Below are positions 1 through 5,813 of a stretch of DNA of 7,111 nucleotides, in pieces. The notes beneath the pieces are model-generated. The model worked only from the letters and a program-made list of their open reading frames with translations, ran no database searches and was not told where the DNA came from. The DNA comes from Desulfobacteraceae bacterium. Lineage in GTDB: Bacteria > Desulfobacterota > DSM-4660 > Desulfatiglandales > Desulfatiglandaceae. The first letter of the stretch is position 1, and every line of letters begins with the position of its first letter. The translations under genes were made by a program, and so were the position numbers. Location of the stretch: contig JAUVRS010000129.1 of the NCBI GenBank assembly GCA_030597505.1, forward strand, positions 1 to 7,111, read 5' to 3'.

Positions 1-387
1 CTTGGCATTCGGCGCCAGCGCCAGGATACTTTTGTCATCCATCGCCGCGTTGATTCGCGAGCGGGAACCGGTGATCAGCGTGTCACCTTCAAAGAGCGGG
101 TGGGAGTTTTTCAGCCGGTAGGCTTTTTTGCCGCTCTTGTGGATAACATAAACCTTGCCCTGGACTTTTTGGACCTTGCCGACTCTTTTCTCCAGGCCGC
201 CCACAAAGTCGGTCCGGACTTCAATATCCGGAGGGATAAGCGCTACTTTTGGCTTGAAGGTCTTAAAGTTGTCCAGCAAAGTTGTTCCTTTATCCGCGCT
301 GTACAGGGTGGAAATGCTGAAAATCAGGCAGATTCCCAGCAGGACAATAACAGTGAAACCCATTTTCTTCTTTTTAGTGATGTTCAT
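1..387 (-). CDS. FecR-domain exported protein, N-terminal part (cut by window start)
   Basis: Only the first 129 residues are in the window. The start is a Met followed by a lysine run (residues 5-8) and a hydrophobic stretch at about 10-28 ending in SISTLYSA, which reads as a signal peptide or N-terminal membrane anchor. Residues about 66-129 match the FecR domain: GKVQKVQGKVYV, then LFEGDTLITG, a segment with SRINAAMDD and LALAPNAK. This is the usual pattern of beta-strands around a G-D-x-L-x-T-G turn. The FecR domain is known from iron-dicitrate anti-sigma regulators, but many deltaproteobacterial proteins use it as a stand-alone periplasmic or surface domain, and no anti-sigma helix precedes it here. 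The start is supported by AAAGGA seven bases upstream. Function beyond an exported FecR-domain protein is not assignable because the C-terminus is missing. Confidence 0.8.
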   Translation of the reverse strand, partial: MNITKKKKMGFTVIVLLGICLIFSISTLYSADKGTTLLDNFKTFKPKVALIPPDIEVRTDFVGGLEKRVGKVQKVQGKVYVIHKSGKKAYRLKNSHPLFEGDTLITGSRSRINAAMDDKSILALAPNAK

Positions 388-394
388 TTGACGG

Positions 395-400
395 TCCTTT
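395..400 (-). promoter_or_regulatory. Ribosome binding site of the FecR-domain gene
   Basis: AAAGGA on the minus strand, seven bases before the ATG at 387. It fixes the start of the exported FecR-domain protein. Confidence 0.6.
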
Positions 401-453
401 CATTAAAGATAAAGAAAACCCGATGATCTTTATAGCTGTTGCTATATTACATA

Positions 454-626
454 TTTTGTAACTACTCACGTAGTCAGGCTGAAGCGGTTTAGACTGCAGG
501 CTGAAGGGGGCAGAAAAGCGCGATTGCCGTACTTTAGCGGAAATATCTGGTTCTTGCACCAAAGATGGCTTCAAAATGAGCTTTTTCCTAACAGCCTTCA
601 GCCTATCCACCTGCGTAGTTACAAAA
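454..626. repeat. REP/MITE-like element with long imperfect terminal inverted repeats
   Basis: The arm at 454-484 and the arm at 596-626 are reverse complements at 26 of 31 positions. The outer block TTTTGTAACTAC and the inner block AGGCTGAAG match perfectly, and mismatches fall between them. Inside the left half, CAGGCTGAAG occurs twice, at 475-484 and 497-506, so the right arm (CCTTCAGCCT, 595-604) could pair with either copy. The element fills most of the gap between two divergent genes and carries no convincing ORF. Its structure fits a REP-type or MITE-type repeat mobilised in trans; as RNA it would fold into a long hairpin. No clear target-site duplication was found at the edges. That other copies exist in the genome is inference. 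Confidence 0.6.
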
Positions 627-677
627 CCCGATTCTACTTTTTCTCAGGAATTCTCAAAGGTATTTTTTGGAGACACG

Positions 678-1376
678 GTGAATAAGTTAGTTCTGTTTGA
701 CATAGACGGCACGTTGATGGACCCGGGTGAGGCCGGGGCCAGATCAATGAAGAGAACCTTCTACGAGCTCTTTTCTATCAAAGACGCTTTCGCTGGAATA
801 GAAATGGCGGGCAAAACAGATGTACAGATAATAAAGGAAGGTGCATCTATCCAGGGTCTGTCTTTGAAAGATAGGGCGTTGCGCGCCATCTTGTCAAGGT
901 ACATTGAAAACCTCAAAATAGAGATAAACAATAAGCGAAAACATCTGAACCCAGGAGTCATGGCGCTTTTAAACGAGTTGACGGCCATGGATGGCTGCTG
1001 GGTTGGGCTTCTGACAGGCAACATTGAAAAAGGCGCCCGGATAAAGCTTGGGGCATTTGGCCTGAACGACTATTTTTTTGTTGGATCATTTGGGAGTGAT
1101 AACGAAGACAGAAACGCCCTTCTTCCAGTAGCTGTCGAAAAATTTAGAAAAAAAACAAAAATTGACATCTCTTTTAGCGATTGCGTTGTTATTGGTGATA
1201 CACCGAGCGATGTTGTTTGTGCAAAACCATATGGCGCTACTTCAGTTGCTGTTGCCACGGGACCCTATAGCTATGAGGTATTGCTTCAAACCGAGGCGGA
1301 TTATGTTTTGAAAACCCTGGTAAATGCCATCGATTCAATACCAGAATTGAATACCGCTAAAACCGCCCGTCCATGA
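678..1376 (+). CDS. HAD-superfamily phosphatase (Gph-like)
   Basis: A 232-residue protein starting MNKLVLFDIDGT, the classic HAD motif I with nucleophile D8 and general acid D10. Motif II is the Thr of LLTGN (about T113), motif III is a Lys (about K123, in RIKLGAFGL), and motif IV is VVIGDTPSDV with D174 and D178 for Mg2+. Residues about 15-90 form a helical C1-type cap, as in phosphoglycolate phosphatases and related small-molecule phosphatases. The length is typical of the family. The GTG start at 678 is chosen because motif I normally lies within ten residues of the N-terminus and GGAG sits five bases upstream. An in-frame ATG at 576 would add 34 residues encoded inside the inverted-repeat element and is unlikely. 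It is a soluble cytoplasmic enzyme. The substrate cannot be told from sequence; phosphoglycolate is only one option. It stands alone, with no cotranscribed partner on its strand. Confidence 0.88.
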   Translation: MNKLVLFDIDGTLMDPGEAGARSMKRTFYELFSIKDAFAGIEMAGKTDVQIIKEGASIQGLSLKDRALRAILSRYIENLKIEINNKRKHLNPGVMALLNELTAMDGCWVGLLTGNIEKGARIKLGAFGLNDYFFVGSFGSDNEDRNALLPVAVEKFRKKTKIDISFSDCVVIGDTPSDVVCAKPYGATSVAVATGPYSYEVLLQTEADYVLKTLVNAIDSIPELNTAKTARP

Positions 1377-1424
1377 CAAAGAGCCCTGGACCGTAAAACC
1401 CCAGAAAACTCCTGTCCCTTCCCT

Positions 1425-2222
1425 TCAGATTTTCTGACCGCCCCCTTTTTGAATCTCTTTTTTAGGAGGTATCTCCTTTACACATCGAAAACCAAGCCAC
1501 TGGGCGCCGTTGACGCTGTCTTCGGGCGTCCAGCGACACGTGACCCGAACAAACGTGACAGAACCCATAAAACACCCTCCCCGCATGGGGAAAAAATCTC
1601 CCAACCATCTCCCCTTACACATTTCCCACACATTGCCGCACATATCATAACACCCATAGGGACTTACACCGTTATGAAATCGGCCGATTTCAGAGGTGCA
1701 ACCAAGACCATACTCTCTTGAATTACACCGGTCCGGAAGAAATTCCTGGCCCCACGCCCACCATCGTCCATCCACGCCGCGAGCGGCTTTCTCCCACTGG
1801 GGTTCTGTGGGGAGAGATTTTCCGGCCCACTCGGCATACGCCTCTGCGTCCTCCCACCCCACGAAAACAACAGGCTGCATAGGTTGATTCCATCCGGGAT
1901 CGCCCCAGAGCAAAGGGGTTTTGTGTCCAGTCGCTTCGATAAACTTCCCATATTGGTAATTGGTGACCGGATATCGATCGATGTAGTAAGGGGTAAGATA
2001 TACGGTCCTGGCAGGCATTTCCGTAACAAAAACCGGGTTTTCACGCTGATCCAGCGTGAATATTTGACGTACTTCCTCCTCATTGATTCCCATTGTAAAT
2101 GGCCCTTGAGGAATCAACACCATTTCAGCGGAATCATGCGGTGACACAATGGTCCGGGGTTTTGGCCTCTCTTCCATTGCTTTCCTGATGTCCCAGCGAC
2201 TCCCCATCAAAACATCTTCCAC
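1425..2222 (-). CDS. SUMF1/FGE-fold protein lacking the catalytic cysteine pair
   Basis: A 265-residue protein that is almost entirely a formylglycine-generating-enzyme (SUMF1) domain. Visible blocks are MVLIPQGPFTMG (34-45), YYIDRYPVTNYQYGKF (79-94), PVVFVGWEDAEAYAEWAGKS followed by LPTEPQWEKAARG (117-149), SPYGCYDMCGNVWEM (187-201), RGGCF (214-218) and GFRCV (244-248). Genuine aerobic FGE uses two cysteines just after the GGS-Y motif; here that stretch reads GGCFMGSVTFVRVTC and the expected positions are not Cys. The fold is therefore clear, but sulfatase activation is doubtful. Relatives with this domain include NirV-like and EgtB-like proteins. There is no signal peptide, so it is probably cytoplasmic, and no sulfatase gene is in the window. 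The GTG at 2222 has GAGGGGA ten bases upstream. The in-frame ATG at 2207, which overlaps the stop of a small upstream ORF (TGATG), is an equally reasonable start and gives 260 residues. Confidence 0.85.
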   Translation of the reverse strand: MEDVLMGSRWDIRKAMEERPKPRTIVSPHDSAEMVLIPQGPFTMGINEEEVRQIFTLDQRENPVFVTEMPARTVYLTPYYIDRYPVTNYQYGKFIEATGHKTPLLWGDPGWNQPMQPVVFVGWEDAEAYAEWAGKSLPTEPQWEKAARGVDGRWWAWGQEFLPDRCNSREYGLGCTSEIGRFHNGVSPYGCYDMCGNVWEMCKGRWLGDFFPMRGGCFMGSVTFVRVTCRWTPEDSVNGAQWLGFRCVKEIPPKKEIQKGGGQKI

Positions 2223-2266
2223 TCGAAATAAATCCCCTCGCAGTCATTAGCAAAAAAGAAATTCAT
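2207..2266 (-). CDS. Possible 19-residue leader ORF overlapping the SUMF1-like gene
   Basis: The ORF begins with ATG at 2266, seven bases after a strong AGGAGA site, and encodes MNFFFANDCEGIYFEWKMF before TGA at 2209-2207. The stop overlaps an in-frame ATG of the SUMF1-like gene (TGATG), the usual geometry for translational coupling. It has the best ribosome binding site in the region, better than that of the downstream gene. It may be a leader peptide, or it may be the true N-terminus of the downstream protein separated by a one- or two-base indel. No family is recognised. Confidence 0.35.
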   Translation of the reverse strand: MNFFFANDCEGIYFEWKMF

Positions 2267-2426
2267 TTTTTGGTCTCCTGCAAAATCGGCTCGCCCCCGT
2301 TCACAAATCTGATGCAAGACTGGCTTCTAGCTGAATGGTTCTATTACGATATTACTATAAAAACAATACTGCTTATTTTTTCCTTCAGATTGTTTTAAAC
2401 ACAAAGGACGGATAAACATTGCCTGT

Positions 2427-2447
2427 GAATCAATTTTGCCTTGATTC
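2427..2447. promoter_or_regulatory. Candidate operator: perfect inverted repeat over the -35 box
   Basis: GAATCAA (2427-2433) and TTGATTC (2441-2447) are exact reverse complements separated by seven bases. The right arm contains the -35 hexamer TTGATT of the promoter ahead of the UbiD-family gene. A dimeric regulator bound here would compete with RNA polymerase. The arms face the opposite way to an FNR box (TTGAT-N4-ATCAA), so FNR/CRP binding is not indicated. No regulator gene lies in the window. Confidence 0.4.
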
Positions 2448-2468
2448 CCTCTTCATTTTCAATATAAT
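2441..2468 (+). promoter_or_regulatory. Sigma-70-like promoter of the ubiD operon
   Basis: A -35 box TTGATT (2441-2446, four of six consensus bases), a 16-base spacer and a perfect -10 box TATAAT (2463-2468). Transcription would start near 2475, giving a leader of about 100 bases before the UbiD-family gene. Confidence 0.55.
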
Positions 2469-2564
2469 CCAAAAATAAAAACCCTTATTTCCAGGTCCAA
2501 GGATATCGAGTGTCATTCTGTCAATCAACCAATCGAGTGATACGCATTCAAAATTGAACTGATC

Positions 2565-2570
2565 AGGAGG
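2565..2570 (+). promoter_or_regulatory. Strong ribosome binding site of the UbiD-family gene
   Basis: AGGAGG, a full Shine-Dalgarno match, eight bases before the ATG at 2579. It settles the start of the UbiD-family protein. Confidence 0.75.
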
Positions 2571-2578
2571 ATTTAATA

Positions 2579-4021
2579 ATGCCAAAGAACCTCAGAACCT
2601 ATCTGGATGAAATTGAAAAAACCCATCCGGAAGCAATCTTGAGAATTCAAAAACCCATGCGGGTCGCATACGAAATTTCCGCGCTACAGCGAAAACTCGA
2701 TGCTGAGAAAAGATATCCGATCATGATCATCGAAAAACCCATCCTGGACAACGGGGATGTGAGCCGATTCCCTGTGGTCACCAATCTGACAGCCAGTCGT
2801 GAGCTTTGTGCGGAAGCTCTGGGCATCCATCCGCAGCGTGTCGCCATGGAATATCGAGATCGGGTGGCCCACCGTATTGATCCGGTGATGGTTTCCCGAG
2901 ACGAGGCACCGGTTAAGGAAGTAATAGAAACCGGAGGGGAAGTGGATCTATTGAGATTCCCCATTTGCACCCACAACTATATGGATCCCGGGCCTTACAT
3001 CGGGGCGGGGTTTGCCACGACCTATGACCCGGACACTGGAATTGACAACACCTGTTTGCAACGAATTTGGGTAAAGTCCCCCAAACGGACCGGATACTGG
3101 CCGGCGATTGTATCTCACAGCATGCAAAATCTTATGAAATTCTGGGAACGCGGCGAGGACATGCCTATCGCGGTGTGGATCGGTCACCATCCGTCCGGCG
3201 TCTCAGGGGCCCAATCCCGTCTCGGCCACCCTGAAAGCCATTATCCCGCAATGGGAGGGGTAATGGGAGAAGCCGTCAAACTGGTGCCGACGGAGACCTT
3301 TGGCAAAAAGTTGATGGTCCCCGCAGAGGCCGAGATGGTGATTGAGGGCTACGTACCCAAAGACGTATACGAAGCTGAAGGCCCTTTTGGGGAATACCCG
3401 GGTTACATCGGTCCCCAGCGGCCCAGTCAGGTCATTGATGTAACCTGCGTTACCTACCGCAAAGACGCCATCTATCATGGAATTGGTGTGGGTCTGGCAG
3501 ACCATTTGGTGATGTTGGGGAACTTCCCCCTTGAGGCGCGCATCTATGATATTGTAAAACAGGTGGTACCCGAATTGATGAACGTGTTTGTCCCCATTTC
3601 CGGCAGAAGGAACCATGTGTATCTGCAGGTTAAAAAGACGCGCCCGGGCATCGGGAAAGAGGCCATTATGGCAGCGCTGCCCTGCGATTCACGTCTTAAG
3701 CACGTCATCGTAGTGGATGAAGACATTGACCTTTTTAATGAGAGCGATGTACTCTGGTCCGTGGCCTATCGGAGCCAGTGGGACAAGGATCTCGTCGTGG
3801 TCAAAGGGGCTGCCGTATTCCCCCTGGACCCAAGCCTTTCTGCCCCGGGAAACATCGGAACAAGGGGCGGTATAGACGCCACGTGCCCGCCTCCCATCGG
3901 ACCGGGCTTGCCCAGGTACTACCAAATGAAAAACAAGACCCCGGACGACGTGGCAGAACGTATCCATATCTCGGATTACGTAAACCCCGACCATATTGGA
4001 AAATATCCCACGTCCTATTAA
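2579..4021 (+). CDS. UbiD-family prenyl-FMN-dependent (de)carboxylase
   Basis: A 480-residue full-length UbiD-family enzyme. These enzymes use prenylated FMN, made by UbiX, with Mn2+ and K+ to decarboxylate, or in anaerobes carboxylate, unsaturated or aromatic acids. The catalytic triad is visible: R162 in NTCLQRIWVK, and E267 and E272 in AEGPFGEYPGY, the EGPFGE signature whose two glutamates correspond to E277 and E282 of fungal Fdc1. N157, H180 and a Glu in PAEAEMVIEG (249-257) are placed to bind metal and cofactor phosphate. The C-terminal half holds VVVDEDIDLF (377-386) and VLWSVAYRSQ, conserved in the dimerisation domain. Length is close to the family norm of about 450-500. It is cytoplasmic and first in a tight three-gene operon. 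Anaerobic relatives include phenylphosphate, phthaloyl-CoA and naphthalene-type (de)carboxylases; which substrate applies cannot be read from the sequence. No UbiX gene is present in the window. Confidence 0.93.
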   Translation: MPKNLRTYLDEIEKTHPEAILRIQKPMRVAYEISALQRKLDAEKRYPIMIIEKPILDNGDVSRFPVVTNLTASRELCAEALGIHPQRVAMEYRDRVAHRIDPVMVSRDEAPVKEVIETGGEVDLLRFPICTHNYMDPGPYIGAGFATTYDPDTGIDNTCLQRIWVKSPKRTGYWPAIVSHSMQNLMKFWERGEDMPIAVWIGHHPSGVSGAQSRLGHPESHYPAMGGVMGEAVKLVPTETFGKKLMVPAEAEMVIEGYVPKDVYEAEGPFGEYPGYIGPQRPSQVIDVTCVTYRKDAIYHGIGVGLADHLVMLGNFPLEARIYDIVKQVVPELMNVFVPISGRRNHVYLQVKKTRPGIGKEAIMAALPCDSRLKHVIVVDEDIDLFNESDVLWSVAYRSQWDKDLVVVKGAAVFPLDPSLSAPGNIGTRGGIDATCPPPIGPGLPRYYQMKNKTPDDVAERIHISDYVNPDHIGKYPTSY

Positions 4022-4044
4022 CAACCGCGCCCACTGGATTCAAA

Positions 4045-4050
4045 AAGGAG
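4045..4050 (+). promoter_or_regulatory. Ribosome binding site of the zinc-ribbon gene
   Basis: AAGGAG, seven bases before the ATG at 4058. Its presence argues that the very short zinc-ribbon gene is really translated. Confidence 0.65.
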
Positions 4051-4057
4051 AAAAAAT

Positions 4058-4240
4058 ATGCAGAACATTGAAAAGGTTGGAATACCCAAGGACGTTTGGG
4101 TCACCTGCCCCCATTGTGAAGAGCTGTATTATATAGACAGGTTATTCTACGAACCGAACTTTAACGACATCAAGCTTTTTTGTCCATTTTGCCACAAGAA
4201 ATTCGCAAAAGAAGACTCCCCCAAGACCTGGGGTGTATAA
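4058..4240 (+). CDS. Small four-cysteine zinc-ribbon protein, likely UbiD partner
   Basis: A 60-residue protein with CPHC (17-20) and CPFC (42-45), 21 residues apart: a rubredoxin-like zinc knuckle pair that should bind one Zn2+ (or Fe). Between them are aromatic residues (YYIDRLFYEP). No membrane segment or signal is seen. It lies 36 bases after the UbiD-family gene and 22 bases before the crotonase gene, so it is cotranscribed. Known three-part hydroxyarylic acid decarboxylases (BsdB/UbiX, BsdC/UbiD and BsdD) also include a very short CPxC...CPxC protein next to UbiD. By analogy this may be a small subunit or assembly factor of the UbiD enzyme; that is inference from context and cysteine pattern, not demonstrated homology. 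A strong Shine-Dalgarno site supports it as a real gene. Confidence 0.8.
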   Translation: MQNIEKVGIPKDVWVTCPHCEELYYIDRLFYEPNFNDIKLFCPFCHKKFAKEDSPKTWGV

Positions 4241-4262
4241 AAGGAAAGGAGCAAGAGCTGAA

Positions 4263-5066
4263 ATGAGTGAATACCAAACACTCAATTTTGAGGAAAAAGG
4301 TGGGGTGGCCTGGATCCGCATGAACAGACCTGATGAACTCAATTCGTTAAATTTGCCCATGACCAAAGAACTCTGTCAGGCAGCGGCTTATTGTACGACT
4401 GAGAAAAACGTCAGGGCAGTGGTGGTCACCGGGACCGGCAGGGCCTTTTGCGCTGGCGGGGATGTCAAAAAAATGGCTCAAGAACTAAAAAACAAAGGGC
4501 GCTCCGATCTGTTCCTGAGAGACCTGACCCTTCACCTCCATTCGTTTATCTCAGAGATAGCAAGGATGCCCAAACCGGTCCTCGCCGCGGTAAATGGTAT
4601 TGCCGCAGGCGCCGGGTTTAGTATCAGTCTCGCTTGTGACATGAGCATAGCTGCCGAAGACGCAAGATTTGTCATGGCCTATACCGACATTGGCCTGGTC
4701 CCGGATGGGAGCTCAACCTTTTTTTTGAGTCGCCTGGTTGGCCCTAAAAAGGCCATGGAACTGATTTACCTGAATGAACCCATAGATGCAGCTGAGGCAC
4801 TCAAACTGGGTATAGTAAATCGTGTGTTATCATCTGACGACTTCGAAAAAGGGGTATCCGACGTTGCCCGGAAACTGGCTCAAGGGCCCACCGCCACCTT
4901 TGGCAGGGCCAAAAATCTCATGCGGAAAGGAATTCTGGAAACACTTGAATCCCAAATGGAAAATGAAAGGCAGGGTATTGCCCATAGCTCACTTCAAGGC
5001 GAATTCCAGGAAGGTATCGCCGCCTTTACGGAGAAGCGAAAAGCCGATTTTCTGTCTGTCCCCTGA
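4263..5066 (+). CDS. Crotonase-fold enoyl-CoA isomerase/hydratase family protein (PaaG-like)
   Basis: A 267-residue crotonase. The CoA oxyanion hole is formed by AFCAGGDVKKM (61-71) and GIAAGAGFS (112-120), and the MNRPDELNSLN and SIAAEDARF blocks are typical. Classical enoyl-CoA hydratase uses two Glu residues (E144 and E164 of rat enzyme); the equivalent positions here are S120 and Y140, so ordinary hydration is unlikely. IGLVPDGSS (143-151) keeps the Asp (D148) used by PaaG-type ring-opening or double-bond isomerases. An isomerase-like reaction on a CoA thioester is therefore the better guess. Length is normal and it is cytoplasmic. ATG at 4263 is chosen over an upstream in-frame ATG at 4233, which overlaps the zinc-ribbon gene, because AAAGGAG (4245-4251) precedes 4263. 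It is the last gene of the operon; its presence implies that the pathway uses CoA thioesters. Confidence 0.88.
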   Translation: MSEYQTLNFEEKGGVAWIRMNRPDELNSLNLPMTKELCQAAAYCTTEKNVRAVVVTGTGRAFCAGGDVKKMAQELKNKGRSDLFLRDLTLHLHSFISEIARMPKPVLAAVNGIAAGAGFSISLACDMSIAAEDARFVMAYTDIGLVPDGSSTFFLSRLVGPKKAMELIYLNEPIDAAEALKLGIVNRVLSSDDFEKGVSDVARKLAQGPTATFGRAKNLMRKGILETLESQMENERQGIAHSSLQGEFQEGIAAFTEKRKADFLSVP

Positions 5067-5157
5067 TTTCACTCTGAAGTTGAGTCGCCGTGGGCAGGCG
5101 GCCGGAATGTCATTATGATGGGGTTCTTCAATGAATAGAGGTGCCCCCGTTTCCGAC

Positions 5158-5544
5158 CTACAACCCCTCTACGACCTTTTTTAGCTTGGCCTGGACCTGA
5201 TCGGCTATATCCTGCAACCCCGGATTCTCAATGGCCTGCATCGAAGCAATAGGGTCTATAGCGGAAACTTCTATTTTCCCTTCTTCTATTTCCTGAACTA
5301 TCACATTACAGGGCAACATCGTTCCTATTCTCGGCTCCGCTTGAAGCGCTTTGTATGCAAAGGATGGGTTGCACGCCCCCAGAATTCTGTACTTTCTAAA
5401 ATCCACATCAAGTTTTTTCTTCAACGTCGTTTGGACATCAATATCCGTGAGAACACCAAAGCCCTCTTTCTTAAGTTCGTCAGTAACCTTGTTCACGGCA
5501 TCATCAAATGGCATATCCAGTGTTTTGTTAAAGCTGTATTGCAT
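5158..5544 (-). CDS. DUF302-domain protein
   Basis: A 128-residue protein matching DUF302 along its whole length. Visible features are an amphipathic N-terminal strand and helix (SFNKTLDMPFDDAVNKVTDE), KEGFGVLTDIDVQTTLKKKL (26-45), the YRILGACNP block (52-60), MLPCNVIVQE (76-85) and an SAIDPIASM segment (94-102). DUF302 proteins form small alpha/beta dimers of unknown biochemical role, often near redox or sulfur genes. The conserved Cys pair, one in GACNP and one in LPCN, is present. No signal peptide or membrane segment is seen. The start is supported by AAGGAGG six bases upstream. The gene points towards the crotonase gene, so the two are convergent with a 91-base gap, and it is not part of the ubiD operon. 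Confidence 0.88.
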   Translation of the reverse strand: MQYSFNKTLDMPFDDAVNKVTDELKKEGFGVLTDIDVQTTLKKKLDVDFRKYRILGACNPSFAYKALQAEPRIGTMLPCNVIVQEIEEGKIEVSAIDPIASMQAIENPGLQDIADQVQAKLKKVVEGL

Positions 5545-5550
5545 GATTCC

Positions 5551-5557
5551 CCTCCTT
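5551..5557 (-). promoter_or_regulatory. Ribosome binding site of the DUF302 gene
   Basis: AAGGAGG on the minus strand, six bases before the ATG at 5544. Confidence 0.7.
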
Positions 5558-5756
5558 CCTTAAGGCCTGCGCAGAAATAACCACACAGAATTGGCGCCCG
5601 GATTTGGGTCAGATTTGCCTGTCCCTGGCATTATCTCGCAAACGATTTGGATCTTCAATAAAAAATCGGGTTTTGGGTATGCTCATAATGTCTTCAATAC
5701 CTTCCATAACCTCCGACTCCGTTTTCACCTGGAGGGTACCGGCGATCCTGCCTGAG

Positions 5757-5773
5757 ACCACATATGTTGTGGT
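5757..5773 (-). repeat. Small hairpin just after the A AAA AAG heptamer
   Basis: ACCACA and TGTGGT are perfect reverse complements around a five-base loop. On the minus strand the stem begins within three bases of the slippery heptamer at 5776-5782. Confidence 0.4.
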
Positions 5774-5784
5774 TTCTTTTTTAC

Positions 5785-5813
5785 TTGACTCACAATGGGG
5801 ATTTGATTATAGA
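5785..5813 (+). promoter_or_regulatory. Candidate sigma-70 promoter of the AOR-family gene
   Basis: TTGACT (5785-5790, five of six consensus bases), an ideal 17-base spacer and TATAGA (5808-5813, four of six). It would give a leader of roughly 117 bases before the AOR-family gene. It overlaps the doubtful minus-strand small ORF, which slightly favours a regulatory role for this stretch. Confidence 0.45.

Larger units (their letters stand above)
2267..2578. other. AT-rich intergenic region between the SUMF1-like gene and the ubiD operon
   Basis: 312 bases without a credible gene on either strand. It separates divergently transcribed genes and must hold both promoters. The plus-strand promoter is clear (2441-2468), with an inverted repeat on its -35 box and a roughly 100-base 5' leader. 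The leader contains ATCGAGTG twice (2505-2512 and 2532-2539), which may be chance. The segment 2340-2400 is strongly AT-rich and is the likely place for the minus-strand promoter, but no good -35/-10 pair was seen there. No riboswitch fold was recognised. Confidence 0.6.

Noticed and set aside
100..426. Plus-strand open frame across the first 400 bases
   Set aside because: It is antisense to the FecR-domain gene, whose signal peptide, domain and ribosome binding site are all visible on the minus strand.
576..677. Upstream in-frame extension of the HAD gene from an ATG at 576
   Set aside because: The added 34 residues are encoded partly in the inverted-repeat element, have no ribosome binding site and would push the DxDGT motif far from the N-terminus; GTG at 678 with GGAG fits better.
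1425..1437. TCAGA-TTT-TCTGA hairpin as a terminator between the HAD and SUMF1-like genes
   Set aside because: The stem is only five AT-rich pairs, it overlaps the SUMF1-like stop, and the following sequence is C-rich before a short T run; too weak to call.
2427..2447. FNR/CRP-type site at the ubiD promoter
   Set aside because: The half-sites are in the opposite orientation (ATCAA-N7-TTGAT) to TTGAT-N4-ATCAA.
2647..4043. Several long minus-strand frames, and one plus-strand frame from 3778, within the UbiD gene
   Set aside because: They are shadows of the UbiD-family frame; their translations show no family motifs and the sense protein has full-length conserved residues.
4233..4262. Earlier start for the crotonase gene at the ATG at 4233
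   Set aside because: It overlaps the end of the zinc-ribbon gene, gives a non-family basic N-terminus (MYKRKGARAE), and the Shine-Dalgarno lies inside this extension, ahead of 4263.
5067..5157. Bidirectional terminator between the convergent crotonase and DUF302 genes
   Set aside because: Only four- or five-base inverted repeats were found (for example GCCG...CGGC) and none has an adjacent T run.
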